This document shows, piece by piece, positions 11,007 to 23,130 of a stretch of DNA of 64,000 bases. The stretch spans positions 43,991,923-44,055,922 of the forward strand of contig OW386293.2 of the NCBI GenBank assembly GCA_936432065.2, read 5' to 3'. This DNA comes from Rutpela maculata (Eukaryota; Arthropoda; Insecta; Coleoptera; Cerambycidae). A program made the position numbers and the translations under genes. How positions within the stretch are numbered: the stretch's first letter is position 1; each line of letters opens with the position of its first letter. Below the pieces are notes generated by a model. The model saw only the letters and a list, made by a program, of their open reading frames with translations. It did not search any database and was not told the DNA's origin.

Positions 11007-11124
11007 CGAAACAAACGATCTGAATACTGGGTTGCTAATAGAAGTCTGGAGCAAAGGGATGATTTGGGATCGAGCCATGGGATACCACTGGATACCTCTT
11101 CAAACTGTACAGTATTCCAACGAG
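11007..11124 (+). CDS. unc-13: unc-13 (Munc13) exon, part of the first C2 domain
   Basis: This 118-bp exon lies between an acceptor (GCCTCTGTTTTTAG, ending 11006) and a donor (CGAG followed by GTGAGT at 11125). It starts with the third base of a codon and then encodes 39 residues, beginning ETNDLNTGLLIEVWSKGMI and ending GYHWIPLQTVQYSNE, and ends at a codon boundary. I recognise this as the Unc-13/Munc13 C2A-region segment (E-V-W-x-K-G-x-x-W-D ... G-x-x-W-I-P-L-x-T-V-x-x-S-N-E). Unc-13 primes synaptic vesicles at the presynaptic active zone by acting on syntaxin and SNARE assembly. The reading frame continues into the upstream intron only by chance. No neighbouring exon of the gene was found, so both flanking introns are long. 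Confidence 0.85.
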
Positions 11125-12120
11125 GTGAGTTCGTTTGAGTGTATTGTGATTTGTTATTAGTAATCAACTAGGACGTGATTGATTAGTCTTATCAGGTATA
11201 AAATCATTGCTCTACAAAATAAATTATATACAACTTAGCTTGTACAGCAATTAATGATCAGCTAATCACCGGGTTCTAAAAGGCTTTTATGAAATACGGA
11301 TAAATTTCCGCGAAAATATTATTATTATCACGGCTTGATTGTTCAACTACACTTACATAGTTTTACTCCTTATTCGTTATATCCTTATTGAAAGGAAACA
11401 GGCGATAAAAAGATATGACTCTTATAGTTTCTCGTAGCATACTATACTGAAAATCATTATAATATAGTCAATTTGTCGTTTAATCCGTAAATGATTCCTA
11501 CAAGAAATGGTTCTCTTTATAATGTAGAAGCGATCGCCACAATAATTCACTAAAGTTTTCCACAAAAAATGTGATTACCGCTACTGTCACCATATTGAAA
11601 AATGGTAGACAGTAGTTATATTATTAGGAGCAAAAATGATACTTTTTGGCGAGTCTGTAGGTTTGCATGACGAACGAAGCGAGTCCGACAATGACAGACG
11701 AGTCACAACAATAAGTGGCTTTTACTCCAATACAACATACTATTTTTTCTTGAAACGTCAAAAAAAATTAAGATAAAAAAATCTTAAATTTCACCACCAA
11801 AAATGCATTGTGTTAATATCGCATGGCCGGCGTATTAAATAAAATACGCATTGCTATGGATATCACTTTTTCTGCCGCTCACAGCGTCAGAGAATGGTAG
11901 TTTGTGCAACAAGAGTGGATATGATATCCATATCCCACGATAGAGAAGTTTGACCACGAGTGAGATATGGATAATCCACTCGAGTTTTACAATGTACAGT
12001 ATATTTTTTCTACAACCAGCTTAAACAAAATTTATTAAACATTAATATATTACACAAATACATACTGACAATTACTTTGACAGCTTACGCATTAACTTGA
12101 ATTTAAAACGAATGGTTGCC
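11125..12120. other. probable unc-13 intron with old repeats
   Basis: No coding region seen. The stretch about 11600-11990 has phrases such as GACGAACGAAGCGAGTCCGA and inverted ATGGATATC / GATATCCAT pairs, typical of decayed insect DNA transposons. I could not define ends. Confidence 0.4.
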
Positions 12121-12459
12121 TACCTAGAGGTAAAAAATAAGCATAACTTCGGAATAATATCATATTGAATGATCAGTTTTTTTTACGGGTGATTCTTGTA
12201 GTAAAAGGTATCATCTTCAGTTTTGATATGGTTCAGGTGCTTGCTCTTCCTCTAATTTGATTTAGGGGTGGTTTTCCACCCTAAATAAAAAAAAATAATA
12301 TATGGAAAAGTATTGATTATTAAAAGGTTATCATCTTCAGTTTCGATATGGTTCAGGTGCTTGCTCTTACCAATTTGATTTAGGAGTGGTTTTCCACCCT
12401 AAATAATATATGGAAAAGCATTGATTATTAATTTTTGAAATGCAGTATATTTATATTTT

Positions 12460-12930
12460 TGGGGTCGCTGATTACGAATCTGAAGTCAAAATAAATAAAT
12501 TCAAATTGGCGGCTTACGGAAATGAGGCAAAATGTAACAAACTGCTTTTGGGGTCGTTAATTATGAATATGAAGTCAAAATTAAAAAATTGAAAATGGTG
12601 GCTCCAATATGGCGGAGGGACGCGGGGCAAATGTAATAAATTACTTGATTTCGCATTTTAATTTATTCATATAGGTTTTTGGGGTCGCTAATTATGAGTT
12701 TGAAGTCAAAATTTAAAAATTGAAAATAGCGGATTCGATATGGCGGAGGGAAACGGGGCAAATGTAATAAATTACTTGATTTCGCGTTTTAATTTATGCA
12801 TATAGGTTTCTGGTGTCGTTGATTACGAATCTAAAGTCATATTTTAAAAACTTAAATTATAGGATGTAAATGGGGTAAGGTGTTAATAATAATTCCTCGT
12901 TTTAATTCTGGTAAGTAAAGAGGAATAAAA
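12460..12930 (+). repeat. sub-repeats with the GGTCGCTGATTACGAATC motif
   Basis: Four motif copies start near 12461, 12551, 12680 and 12810; the last three are spaced 128-130 bp. Each unit runs motif, GAAGTCAAAAT, AAAAATTGAAAAT, GGCGGA and AAATGTAATAAATTAC. The same motif occurs in the arms of elements A, B and G. Confidence 0.7.
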
Positions 12931-13937
12931 TAGATAATTCACTATAACATTTTGTCATTTATTTTTTGAAATATGTTCTGATCATCATAACTACAATACA
13001 AATTTATTGTCTATCCCTATAAATATATAATATTATTTGACGCTTTATCAAATGACATCAGAAATATGATTAATTATAAAAATGTAAAAAAGGACCAAAA
13101 CAGTTTTTAATCGATAGCATTTTCTACAACATAGTAAATTATGATAATTTGAGAAGTAAATGTAACTTAATAACTTTATAGTTTAAACTTTAATTTTCTC
13201 TAAAGCAAGTGTTCTATACAAACAAAAAAATTAGAGCATCATGCTATATATTATTGAAAAATAGTGTTTGAAATTCCCTTTTCTTTAACTACTGGCTAAG
13301 TACCGTAACAAAATGGCGACTTTGTTATTAAAAAAATGTGAAGACGCACATTGCTTCGGTCGTAACATATACATAGGTTTCTGGTGTCGTTGATTACGAA
13401 TCTAAAGTCATATTTTAAAAACTTAAATTATAGGATGTGTATGGGGTAAGGTGTTAATAATAATTCCTCGTTTTAATTCTGGTAAGTAAAGAGGAATAAA
13501 ATAGATAATTCACTATAACATTTTGTCATTTATTTTTTGAAATATGTTCTGATCATCATAACTACAATACAAATTTATTGTCTATTCCTATAAATATATA
13601 ATATTATTTGACGCTTTATCAAATGACATCAGAAATATGATTGATTATAAAAATGTAAAAAAGGACCAAAACAGTTTTTAATCGATAGAATTTTCTACAA
13701 CATAGTAAATTATGATAATTTGAGAAGTAAATGTAACTTAATAACTTTATAGTTTAAACTTTAATTTTCTCTAAAGCAAGTGTTCTATACAAACAAAAAA
13801 ATTAGAGCATCATGCTATATATTATTGAAAAATAGTGTTTGAAATTCCCTTTTTTTTAACTACTGGCTAAGTACCGTAACAAAATGGCGACTTTGTTATT
13901 AAAAAAATGTGAAGACGCACATTGCTTCGGTCGTAAC
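12796..13937 (+). repeat. 571-bp tandem duplication
   Basis: Bases 12796-13366 and 13367-13937 are head-to-tail copies that differ at only a few positions (for example TCTATCCC/TCTATTCC, GATTAATT/GATTGATT, GATAGCATT/GATAGAATT). Such low divergence implies a recent duplication, or an assembly duplication, within element D. Confidence 0.85.
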
Positions 13938-14353
13938 TTCTTTGTTTTTAATGCTACAAAAACAAATAGAAAAACAGTTGAAAGCTTAATTAATAACCTA
14001 TTATTCTACTTATTAGCGTTTTTGATTTAGGTGTCACAGTTTCTGAGATATTTAACTCTCACTCTAAATAATTATCTTATGAACACTTGGATCCCAAATA
14101 TAAACTTAAATATCTCAAAATTATTAATCCTACATCAATAAACAAAAAATATAATTAATACCCAGTTTGTACTTTCTCTAGTTGATCTGTAACATCTTTT
14201 CGATAAAGTAATACTTTTCGAGATACTTGACGACTATTTGGAAATACCTTTGTAGTAATAATTTTGTAGTCGTTCTAACTTAAAAACTATCAATTTATGT
14301 GAAAAATTGCATGTATCATTTTCTTCTTAAAATCTGATTATTTTTCATCTCCA

Positions 14354-14531
<178 letters not shown>

Positions 14532-14696
14532 GTTAAGTGCCTCCCCCTGAGAAGGGGTGGCATCCACCCCCTATAAATTAGCAAGCCCCCGCACAATATA
14601 GAAACTTTTCTGTGAAGCATTTACTATTATACTGCCAAAAATGAACGAAATTCGTTCAGTTTGACATTATTCCGAAGTTAAAACCTCTAGTTACTG

Positions 14697-16438
14697 TAAT
14701 AATGTACTTAATACATGTGATTGGTAGGTTTCATATCATATCCATCCTAGATAATATATGCAATATATCCGTTCAGTTAACTGGAATTGCCTACTTATTC
14801 ATTCTACAGACTGTACAGAAAACAGAAAAGTTACATGAGGGAGTGGAAACAGTTATTTACATTACTAGATGCGAAAGTTTACTTTTAGGTGTGAAGTGAT
14901 TTTTGAATGGTCGAAGCGAAGCCGAGACCTTTTAAGAAATACCGAACACCCAAAAGGGCTTTCGCATCGTGTAATGTATTGTATTTTTTCTACTACCGAA
15001 AGATATTATGGGATTTAATAATTTAAAACTAATTATTTCATGAAATTATTTGACGTTTTTAATAAAATTTATAGTTTAGGAGGTTGTTTGTGAACATTGT
15101 TTCCATACCAATGAAACAATTACTACTGTCATCGAAGTTATGTTAAATATTTTAATTTCTGGTTGATTCAAACTAAAATAAAAAATATGTTTGGTGGCGA
15201 TGAAAATGGGATGTAAGAAACAGCCATTATTGCTTGTGCCTCGCTTTACCACACCATGAAATCCAAAGCAACATATGTGCAAACTTGTGAAGCGTTAAAA
15301 TTTGTTTTTTTTTACTTTTCTGTCCTGGCAACGAAAGTTCTACTTTCGTAGCTAGCAACGCCTTAGCAACTAGGTAACTCGAATGTTTACTTTTGTTATC
15401 GCGCGTGTTGCTAGAGTTGCAAAGACCATTTATATAGACGGTAGTAGAAAAAAGTACTCTTGCCTCTGTTGTTAATGTCAACGCACAGCTGTCTAAAAAG
15501 CAAAACTTTAAAGTCACGAAATGAGTTAAGAAATGTCATGTTTTTCTGACGTTTGAAAAAAAAATAGGTTTCTCCCGATTCTCTCATTTCATCTTATTCT
15601 TACCTAAATATTAATTATTACCAATGGCGTAGAAGCTACGAAAAACTAGAGAGTAAATCATACATTTTCCCCTTTCTGACTGCTGAAAATTTTAAAGTAT
15701 TAACAGAGAGAATTTGATTAAATGTATGTTGTACTTCTTTTATCCCCTACAATATTTTTAATAGCTAATTTTAGGCTAGAACTAACAGGAGACGAGATAA
15801 TCGTGAAAAACCTATTTTGACCGCATTTTTTCAACATGGAGGCTGTAGTGTCATTTATGTTCTGTGATAAACTTTAATTATTGGGCATGTTAGAGGAATG
15901 CAACCGCTGAGAATAATCACTCAACCTGATTATTTTTTGATTCTAGTCAAATGTGGTCAGTTCGTTAAACAGTGTAAAGCAAGTTGATAATAAATGTCAC
16001 TACAAGTTTCACCGCTGACTAAACTTGAGTGAATTTTTGCTGCTGGCATAAAACACTCAACAGTTGGCGATTAGCATATTTTCAGCAATGTCGTTTAGGG
16101 AACTGCTGATCGAAACCGTTGCCAACTGTTGTGTTCCCTAAACGTATCTATTGATTGTAGTAATCTCTCCTATGTTATAGGAGACAACATATGTTTTAGG
16201 AATTATTGACTTTGCTCTACAGACTATTATTAGGAATAGAAATTATGGAGGAAAAACTTGAAACACGATTAAAAACTTGTTTTGAGTTTATGACTTAAAC
16301 AGCTATATTTCTCAAATGTAGATATAAATAGAAACTATGTAAACCAATTTTGGCTAATTTCATCAATTAGTTTTACAGTTTGTATCTCTTTAGAAGTCTA
16401 TTACAGGTCTATTACAGATATATTTAAATATGATGGTT
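14697..16438. other. no gene; two structured inverted-repeat sites
   Basis: No supported coding region. An imperfect hairpin pairs about 14859-14890 (CATTACTAGATGCGAAAG) with 14944-14976 (CTTTCGCATCGTGTAATG). A pair of interleaved inverted repeats lies at 16058-16144. The block 15320-15510 has repeated CTAGCAACG/TAGCAACTA phrases of probable transposon origin. Confidence 0.45.
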
Positions 16439-17883
16439 ATCAGCATTGACACCTGCATTGCCTCAGAAAATGATAAAATTAGGGGGGTTTGAAGTGCCCC
16501 AAAAAGTAGCTGCCATAGAAAAATTTATAAAGTTAATATTTCGCCTAGGAAATGGGCTCTGGAAAGTTTTCTGGGTCGCTGATCACGAATCCGAGATCCG
16601 AATTGAGGAATTTCATATTCCAGTATGGAATTCGTGCCTTTTTTTTTATGAAAATTCCACTTTTTTGACCGGATATTTAAATATGAATATTGCGCTGTGG
16701 AAGTGTGCTTTAAGAGGTTCTTTGGGTCGCTGATCATAATTCCGAGGTCCAAATTGAGGAATTACATATTCCAGACTGGAATAGGTGCCATGGAAAATTC
16801 CATTTTTCAGAAAAAATATAAATAATAACGTTTCTCCACGAAAAAGTGCTTTAAGAGTTTTTTTTGGTCGCTGATCATGATTTTGAGGTCCAAATTTAAG
16901 AATTCCATATTCCAAACTGGAATACGTGCCATGGAAAATTTCATTTTTCAGAAAAAATATAAATATTAACGTTTTTCCACGAAAAAGTGCTTTAGGAGTT
17001 TTTCTTGGTCGCTGATCATGATTTTGAGATCCAAATTTAAGAATTCCATATTTCAAACTGGAATACGTGCCATGGAATATTTAATTTTTTCAGAAAAAAT
17101 TTAAATATTAACGTTTTTCCACGAAAATGAATCGATTTGTCCAGCGGAAATATCGGATGAAAAGGACGATGAAAGTGACACTGAAGAAGATCCAACAAAT
17201 CCTGAATTATCAGTTCTCAAATATGAGTCAGATTATTTATGATTGATGTAAATGGTGTAAATTATATGAAAAAATAATGATAAATTAATAACTATTTTAT
17301 AACACAGAATACCACCATTTGTACCAACATAATAAATGCTATATATTTATAAAAATTGCTACCTTTTAATCACTTACCACACTTGACAGAAGAAAAAATT
17401 TGTATGCATTCCTGCAGTGTTAATAAAATTGCCATGCATATTAATTTAAAATGCTCGTGATGAAATTGACATTGACATAAAAAAAATTATTTTGAAATAC
17501 TGGTAATATTCATACATAATTTTTTCTTCAAAGTAAAATTCGACACGAAAAATTGCACAAATTCCAATGCAGAGTATGGAATTCTTGAATTTCGACCTCA
17601 AAATCATGATCAGCGACCCAAAGAACCCCCTAGAGCACTCTTCTGCAGCACAATTTTCATACTTAAATTTCCGCCAGAAAAAATGGACTTTTCATCAAAA
17701 AATGGCACGAATTCCATGCTGGAATGTAAAATTCCTCAATTTGGATCTAGGATTCGTGATCAGTGACCCAAAAAACCTCCTAGAGCCCATTTCCGAAGCA
17801 AAATATTATTTTTATAATTTTTTTTATGACAGCTACTTTTTGGGGCATTTCAGACCCCCCTGTCTCCAGGAGTCAATGCTGAT
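16439..17883 (+). mobile_element. element B: long inverted repeats made of sub-repeats
   Basis: Starts ATCAGCATTGACACC and ends with the inverse (GTCAATGCTGAT at 17872-17883). The left arm (to about 17120) has four sub-repeats of about 130-155 bp, each with GGTCGCTGATCA, then GAGGTC/GAGATC, then a GAATTCCATATTCCA-type block. The right arm (about 17530-17883) has two to three inverted units. A low-copy centre (17121-17530) carries an acidic reading frame. The arms are unequal in length, as in Foldback-like elements. Confidence 0.7.
17105..17242 (+). pseudogene. acidic C-terminal reading frame in element B
   Basis: The frame from 17105 reads ILTFFHENESICPAEISDEK, then DDESDTEED, and ends LSVLKYESDYL and stop at 17240-17242. 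A stop lies just upstream (17102). The Asp/Glu/Ser-rich composition and position just inside the arms match the tails in elements A, C and G. No splice acceptor is obvious. Inferred to be the remains of the last exon of an element-encoded protein. Confidence 0.35.
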
Positions 17884-18076
17884 GGATGCTCCTGGGGGTC
17901 TAGGGAACACGTGAAAAAAGGAATTTTTCAAATCGGTGCTGTTCCACCACTTTTCCATATTTTCCGGTTTGTTTATTGGACTATACAGTTTTACTTGTAA
18001 AACAAATTATATATATAGGTAATGTAAGTACAATGAACGCATCTTGTAGCTACAGAAAAATAATATTAAAATAGGT

Positions 18077-18472
18077 TTGCACGATTACACCCCAAATTAC
18101 CTTTCCACAGTCTCTAGTGTAAATAATATAGTAGATTTATGTGGTAAATCGATCCAATCTGGCCAAAGCCGCAAAACCGAAATTTTAAGAACGGCTGCGA
18201 AAAGCGCGCAAATGCAACCGGAACAACTGAACTTTATCCCGTACGTTTCACGTCTCGTAAGAAATTCCCAAGACGAGGTCAGGGTTCACGGGGTGAACTA
18301 CGCGAGGGTTTGCGTGTTCTTGTATTTATCGGATAATACACTAAATTTAACGAGTCTATTTTCCCTCGATGATGGAAACCGCTTTCCATTTACCCGATGT
18401 AATACGTTTTTTTCAGACCTCAATCAAGAACCTACATCCGAACTGATAAATGTCGAATCGCATGAGGTTTAG
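18077..18472 (+). CDS. unrecognised ORF or exon, 131 codons
   Basis: A frame longer and less AT-rich than its surroundings, with many CpG codons. It could start at the methionine at 18077, or at the acceptor-like CCTTTCCACAG ending near 18110. Internal sequence includes RKTEILRTAAKSAQMQPEQL, FIPYVSRLVRNSQDEVRVHG and VNYARVCVFLYLSDNTLNL, ending ELINVESHEV and stop. No signal peptide or membrane segment is convincing. VHGVNYARVCVFLYL weakly recalls a Bcl-2-family BH1 stretch, but the hallmark N-W-G-R is N-Y-A-R, so I do not assign it. Nineteen bases downstream is an ACAGGGTGATTC box of a repeat. It may be a captured or element-borne gene piece. Confidence 0.4.
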   Translation: MHDYTPNYLSTVSSVNNIVDLCGKSIQSGQSRKTEILRTAAKSAQMQPEQLNFIPYVSRLVRNSQDEVRVHGVNYARVCVFLYLSDNTLNLTSLFSLDDGNRFPFTRCNTFFSDLNQEPTSELINVESHEV

Positions 18473-18489
18473 TAGGTATCATATACAGG

Positions 18490-19977
18490 GTGATTCATTT
18501 ATGTTGGCACTACACATCTCGAATACAGCGCATATAAAAAATATTCAAACAAATGCTCTTTGGTTTTAATGTTACAATGGGCCCACTTGTGAAAGGGGGC
18601 CCCAAAGGCTGCTAAACCTCGAACGCAGGGTAGGGTAGTGACCCTGTGCCCTGAACAAAATTTTAATGTTTAACGTGCAGTACCCCTCTGCAATACACTG
18701 GTGAGGAAAGGGTCTCACACGGCCAACTAGTCAGGTCCTTGGGGGTGGTGCAGGATGGTCAAATATATAAAGACAAAGTCGTTCTAATCAAATATTAAAT
18801 AAGAGTAGCTTGGTACGTGATACAAAATATCTCACAATTAATACCGATAGCTCGGTACGTAGTACAATATATCACAATATAACCTAATAAGTGAACTAAT
18901 AAGTTGGGTCCGACACGCTTAACCTAATATACAAAATATCTTACAAACTAATAAACTCTTGATAAAAATACGAAAAAGTCATAAGCTAGAAGAGTGACAA
19001 AAAAACTCATGTGACCCAAGGTACGGTAAAACATAAATGGCTTAAAATTATTGAAATCTACTTGTAAAATAAGGCAAACCTATTCAGTTAGTGAAGTAAC
19101 GATACACAAAATATACCAAATATTACTGAAATTTACGTTACGAGCAAAATATTACAAATATTTTACTGTCTTGTGGACGTTGTGTTGATGTACCGGATCC
19201 CTCGTTAAGAGGATATGATGCAGCTTATCTTTGGTAGTGTCTGAATACCTTTTCCTGTCTTACCAGGGTAGCGTAATTCTAGGTGATAACAGCCGCAAGT
19301 GGTAGACAATCTACGTAGAGTCTAAGGTAACGTGACGAGATCCCCAGTACCATACAAGCACAAAATAACAGGCAATAATCCAAAATCTAGCCACCAAAAT
19401 CTGGACTAGAAGTTGAAACCAGAGTCAGGCTGGAAGCATCGTAAAGTGTAGAAGTTCAAGTAGAATGCAAGTAACAGATCCAAATAAAACATAGAAGAAT
19501 AGATCCAAGTGAAATCATAAGGTAACAAATCCAAATAGCCATAAATTAACAAATAGATTCCAATACTCCTAACTTAACCAACACAGCCCTACAATAAAAT
19601 AAATAACCTACATTACCAATCTATTTCAACATTAAGTGAGGTCAAGAGACGTACCTGAGATGTGTGTGGGCTGAGAGATATCCTTTGCTGTCAAATGGCA
19701 CTCCGAAGTCTTGCATTCGAAAGACGCCATGTGCTTCAGAAAATTGATTTAATCCCGAAATCCGTAGTTGTATCTCCCCAGAAACGATACTTAAATACCA
19801 AAATGGAAAATCGTCTAATTTTGTCGTGATGAATACTAAATCCCATAAATGAAGCAAAACTTACAATATTGCTAACACGTGTACTTGCACGACTCAATTT
19901 TCAAGCAGAAGGAAATGACCAAAAGATGTCTCCCTATCAAATTGCCAAATTCCAGATCCACTTCACACACTCAGAAT
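18490..19977. other. probable non-coding repeat, no gene seen
   Basis: Starts at an ACAGGGTGATTC box typical of insect DNA-element ends. The stretch 18590-19980 is more GC-rich than its neighbours and has no usable frame on either strand. It ends where palindrome P begins. No matching inverse terminus was found. Confidence 0.35.
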
Positions 19978-22476
19978 AAAGGGTCCAGCCGTACTTCCAT
20001 GACGAAACTGTCCCCGATAGGAACCTATATCATAACCTATGTTATATTGTAGAGGGCGCTAATAATAGTTGATCGAGTAGATATTAGCTCTATATCTTAG
20101 TTAATTGAGGAGCTATTTGAAAAAAAGTGTCCGAAGGCGACTTTTTTTCAAAGAGATATGTCTTAGTTAATTTTAAAGCTAGGAAAATAAAACTAAATGG
20201 CAGTGTTATGGTACACTTTACAGTTTATTCTATAGCATTTCCTATGAGCCAAGCCTAAATAAAAGTATTTAAAAAATGCAAAGAAAAATTGTGTCAATCG
20301 ATCAGATCTAATTGAATTACCACTTTGAAAAAAATATATAATAATAGTCTATGTCTTGCCTAACAGCATGCCAAGTTTCATTAAAATCCAAGAGGTGCAA
20401 CATGCCGAAAAAAAATTTAAAGTAAGTGGACTGACTACCACTATGTTGACGCTTTTAATTTGCATTATATTTCAATAGTTGCGTTTTGACAGCTCATAAA
20501 AAGTCTATCAACGGTTGGTGGTGTCAACTAGCCTATTACAATGTTTTTTTGATCTACTAATATAGTGACTGTAGTCGGTCTCAATTAAGAATGCAGTTGT
20601 TTTCGTTATGAGCGGAGCACAGTTTACACAGGATATGGGAATTCCCAAGTAAGTAGAATCCCCCCCATGTCCGACTCAAGCCAGTTGGTACATAAAATAA
20701 AAATTAACGGTTTAAAAATTGGCTTTTATTTGGCATTTGGCTCTTTTATAAATACATGTAAATTATTTAATTCATATTTCAGCATATTTTATTTAGATTA
20801 ATGAAAGCTCATTATCGACTTAAATTCTCTAAAAATGTCAAGTGTTATAAGAAATGGGTAAACCTACTAGAGTGAAATTACTTAGAGAAGATATCATCGT
20901 CATAGAATACGCAGAGACCGATATCGTTACCACGTGCTCGTTACCTAGGTAACGATGCTATTTTTACAGCTACATAGGCGTTAAGACTGCCTACTATCAT
21001 TGATTAATATTTAAATAAAAAATGGATGGCACGGGGCACTGATATTATGCCAACTTTTATACGCGATGTGCGACTTGATGTTATCTTCTCTGAGTAATTT
21101 CACTCTACTTGCTTGTGCTCGATATCAGGCGAGCTGTTCTTGTCTCTGCCATTCTGAACTGTATCTTTGATCTCTCTCGCGCAGCGCACATCGCACATCG
21201 AAGTTTATTTTATTGTTTTATGATATTTATGAATATTAATACAAAAGAAATTGTACTAATTGTTCATATATTGTTCGGCTATTTCCTTCCATTTTTATTA
21301 AAATCAGACTGCTATAGTTATATTTATCTCTTTTGTTACAAATAAATAATGGTTTATTTAATTTCAGTGTGCGATGTGCGAAGTGCGGTGCTATGTGCGC
21401 TGTGCGGTGCACCGACGCGACGTGACGACGTGGTCATGTACTTACACGGAGGTTATGATGTTTGTGTACACTTTTTAGGCAGGTATATGAGAGAGATCAA
21501 AGATACAATTCAGAACGGCAGAGACAAGAACAGCTCGCCTGATATCGAGCACAAGCAAGTAGTAGGTTTGCCCATTTCTTATAACGCTTTGACATTTTTA
21601 GAGGATTTACGTCTATAATGAGCTTTCATTACTCTAAATAAAATATGTTGCAATATGAATTAAATAATTTCGATGCATTTATAAAAGAAAAATGCCAAAT
21701 AAAAGCCGATTTAAACCATTAATTTTTATTTTATGTACCAACTGGCTTGAGTCGGCCGTCGGGGGGGATTCCACTTACTTGAGAATTCCCATATCCTGTG
21801 CAAATTATTCGCGCTCCGCTCATAACGTAAACAACTGCATTCTTAACTGAGACCGACTATAGTCTCTATAAAAGTAGATCAAAGAAACATTGTAATATTC
21901 TAGTTGACACCACCAACCATTGATATACTTTTTATGAGCTGTCAAAACGCAACTTTTCCAAAGATTAATGTAATGTAATGCAAATTAGAAGCGACAACAT
22001 AGTGGTCGTGTAAGGTGGTCCACTTACTTAAAAATTTTCTTCGACATGTTGCACCTCTTGAATTTTAATGAAACTTGGCATACTGTTAGGCAAGACATAG
22101 AAAATTATTATATTTTTTTTTTAAGTGGTAATTCAATTAGATCTGATAGAAATCGATTGACAAAACTTTTCTTTGCATTTTGTAAATACTTTTATTTAGG
22201 CTTGGCCCATAAGAAATGCTATAAAATAAACTGTAAAGTGTACCATAACACTGTCATTTAGTTTTATTCTTTTAGCTTTAAAATTAACTAAGATATATCG
22301 CTTTGAAAAATAGTCGTCTCCGGACACTTTTTTTTAAATAGCTCCTTAATTAACTAAGATATAGAGCTAATATCTACTCTATCAACTACTATTAGCGCCC
22401 TCTACAATATAACATAGGTTACGATATAGGTTCCTATCGGGGGCAGTTTCGCCATGGAAGTACGGCTAGACCCTTT
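19978..22476. mobile_element. element P: 2.5-kb palindrome (foldback element)
   Basis: The left arm from 19978 (AAAGGGTCCAGCCGTACTTC) and the right arm ending at 22476 are inverted copies for about 1 kb each, sharing the outer end, the AGGGCGCTAATAATAGTTGA block and the inner GCTTGTGCTCGATATCAGGC block. The centre (about 21200-21480) is unique and has no convincing gene, though it contains TTTCAG followed by alternating GTGCGATGTGCG-like sequence. The left arm is interrupted by a 236-bp MITE absent from the right arm. Short open frames in the centre or arms have no family match that I can see. Confidence 0.8.
20870..21105. mobile_element. 236-bp MITE with TA target duplication inside element P
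   Basis: Ends are GAGTGAAATTACTTAGAGAA and its inverse TTCTCTGAGTAATTTCACTC, flanked by TA at 20868-20869 and 21106-21107. The opposite arm of palindrome P (near 21555-21575, inverse strand) keeps the uninterrupted site ACCTACTACTTGC, a natural empty site. A TA duplication and this TIR layout indicate a Tc1/mariner-type non-autonomous element. It holds a perfect palindrome (CGTTACCTAGGTAACG) and no coding sequence. Confidence 0.85.
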
Positions 22477-22784
22477 TCGTAACTTCGTTTATATCAGGGT
22501 GTATTAGATAGGTGATACGACGACAACACCACAGTGGCTTCATAAGTGCTTACTTTGTACATAATGTAATAGATGGCAGGACCAATAAGTTCTCTCATTA
22601 CTTACGCATAGATAGATAATTTTACAGGTTCTGTGCATACGTACATACAGTGTTGCATACATTCCCGGCCTTTTGTTCTTTGTTTAGTGAAACAAGAGTC
22701 CAGTGACATCTGACATTAAGTAGCTAAATTAAAACATTGAAAGAATATATGCAACACTACATGCAGCATTGCACGTGTCGCCAC
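22477..22784. other. no gene seen
   Basis: Spacer between element P and repeat M1. A CAGGGTGTATTAGATAGG box at about 22496 resembles insect DNA-element ends. Nothing else supported. Confidence 0.35.
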
Positions 22785-23130
22785 AGCTAACCTCAAAAAT
22801 ATATATTTCTTAAGTCTTACAAGCATTACGTAGCTATTATTAAAATTTCTGCCTGGTTCCTGTACTTTCAACCAAAATCAAGTTCAACGTAATGTGTATG
22901 AAGTTTTAAATAGTTTGTCACAATAAAATAAGACACTTTTTGCAGGTTAGGAATCTAACCTATAATTAGCAGTCTATTTTTATCAGTCAACAATATTGAA
23001 AAAATATTTGCGTGAATTTTTAAATATTTGCTTGGAGCAAGTATGGCTCCAAGCTAAAAATGCCTATGCAAACATTAAAAATGAGAATAAACGAAAAAAC
23101 CTTAAAATTTGAGGTTATGTTAGTTATACG
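22785..23130. mobile_element. family M MITE, copy 1
   Basis: Same sequence in opposite orientation as 48541-48998, with strong shared blocks such as TTTCTGCCTGGTTCC and GCGTGAATTTTTAAATATTTG. It begins GCTAACCTCAAAAATATA and ends TTTGAGGTTATGTTAG, a pair of inverted ends. No coding sequence. Confidence 0.7.

Noticed and set aside
18590..19977. Coding region suggested by higher GC content
   Set aside because: No frame on either strand is long or continuous enough; composition alone is not evidence of a gene.
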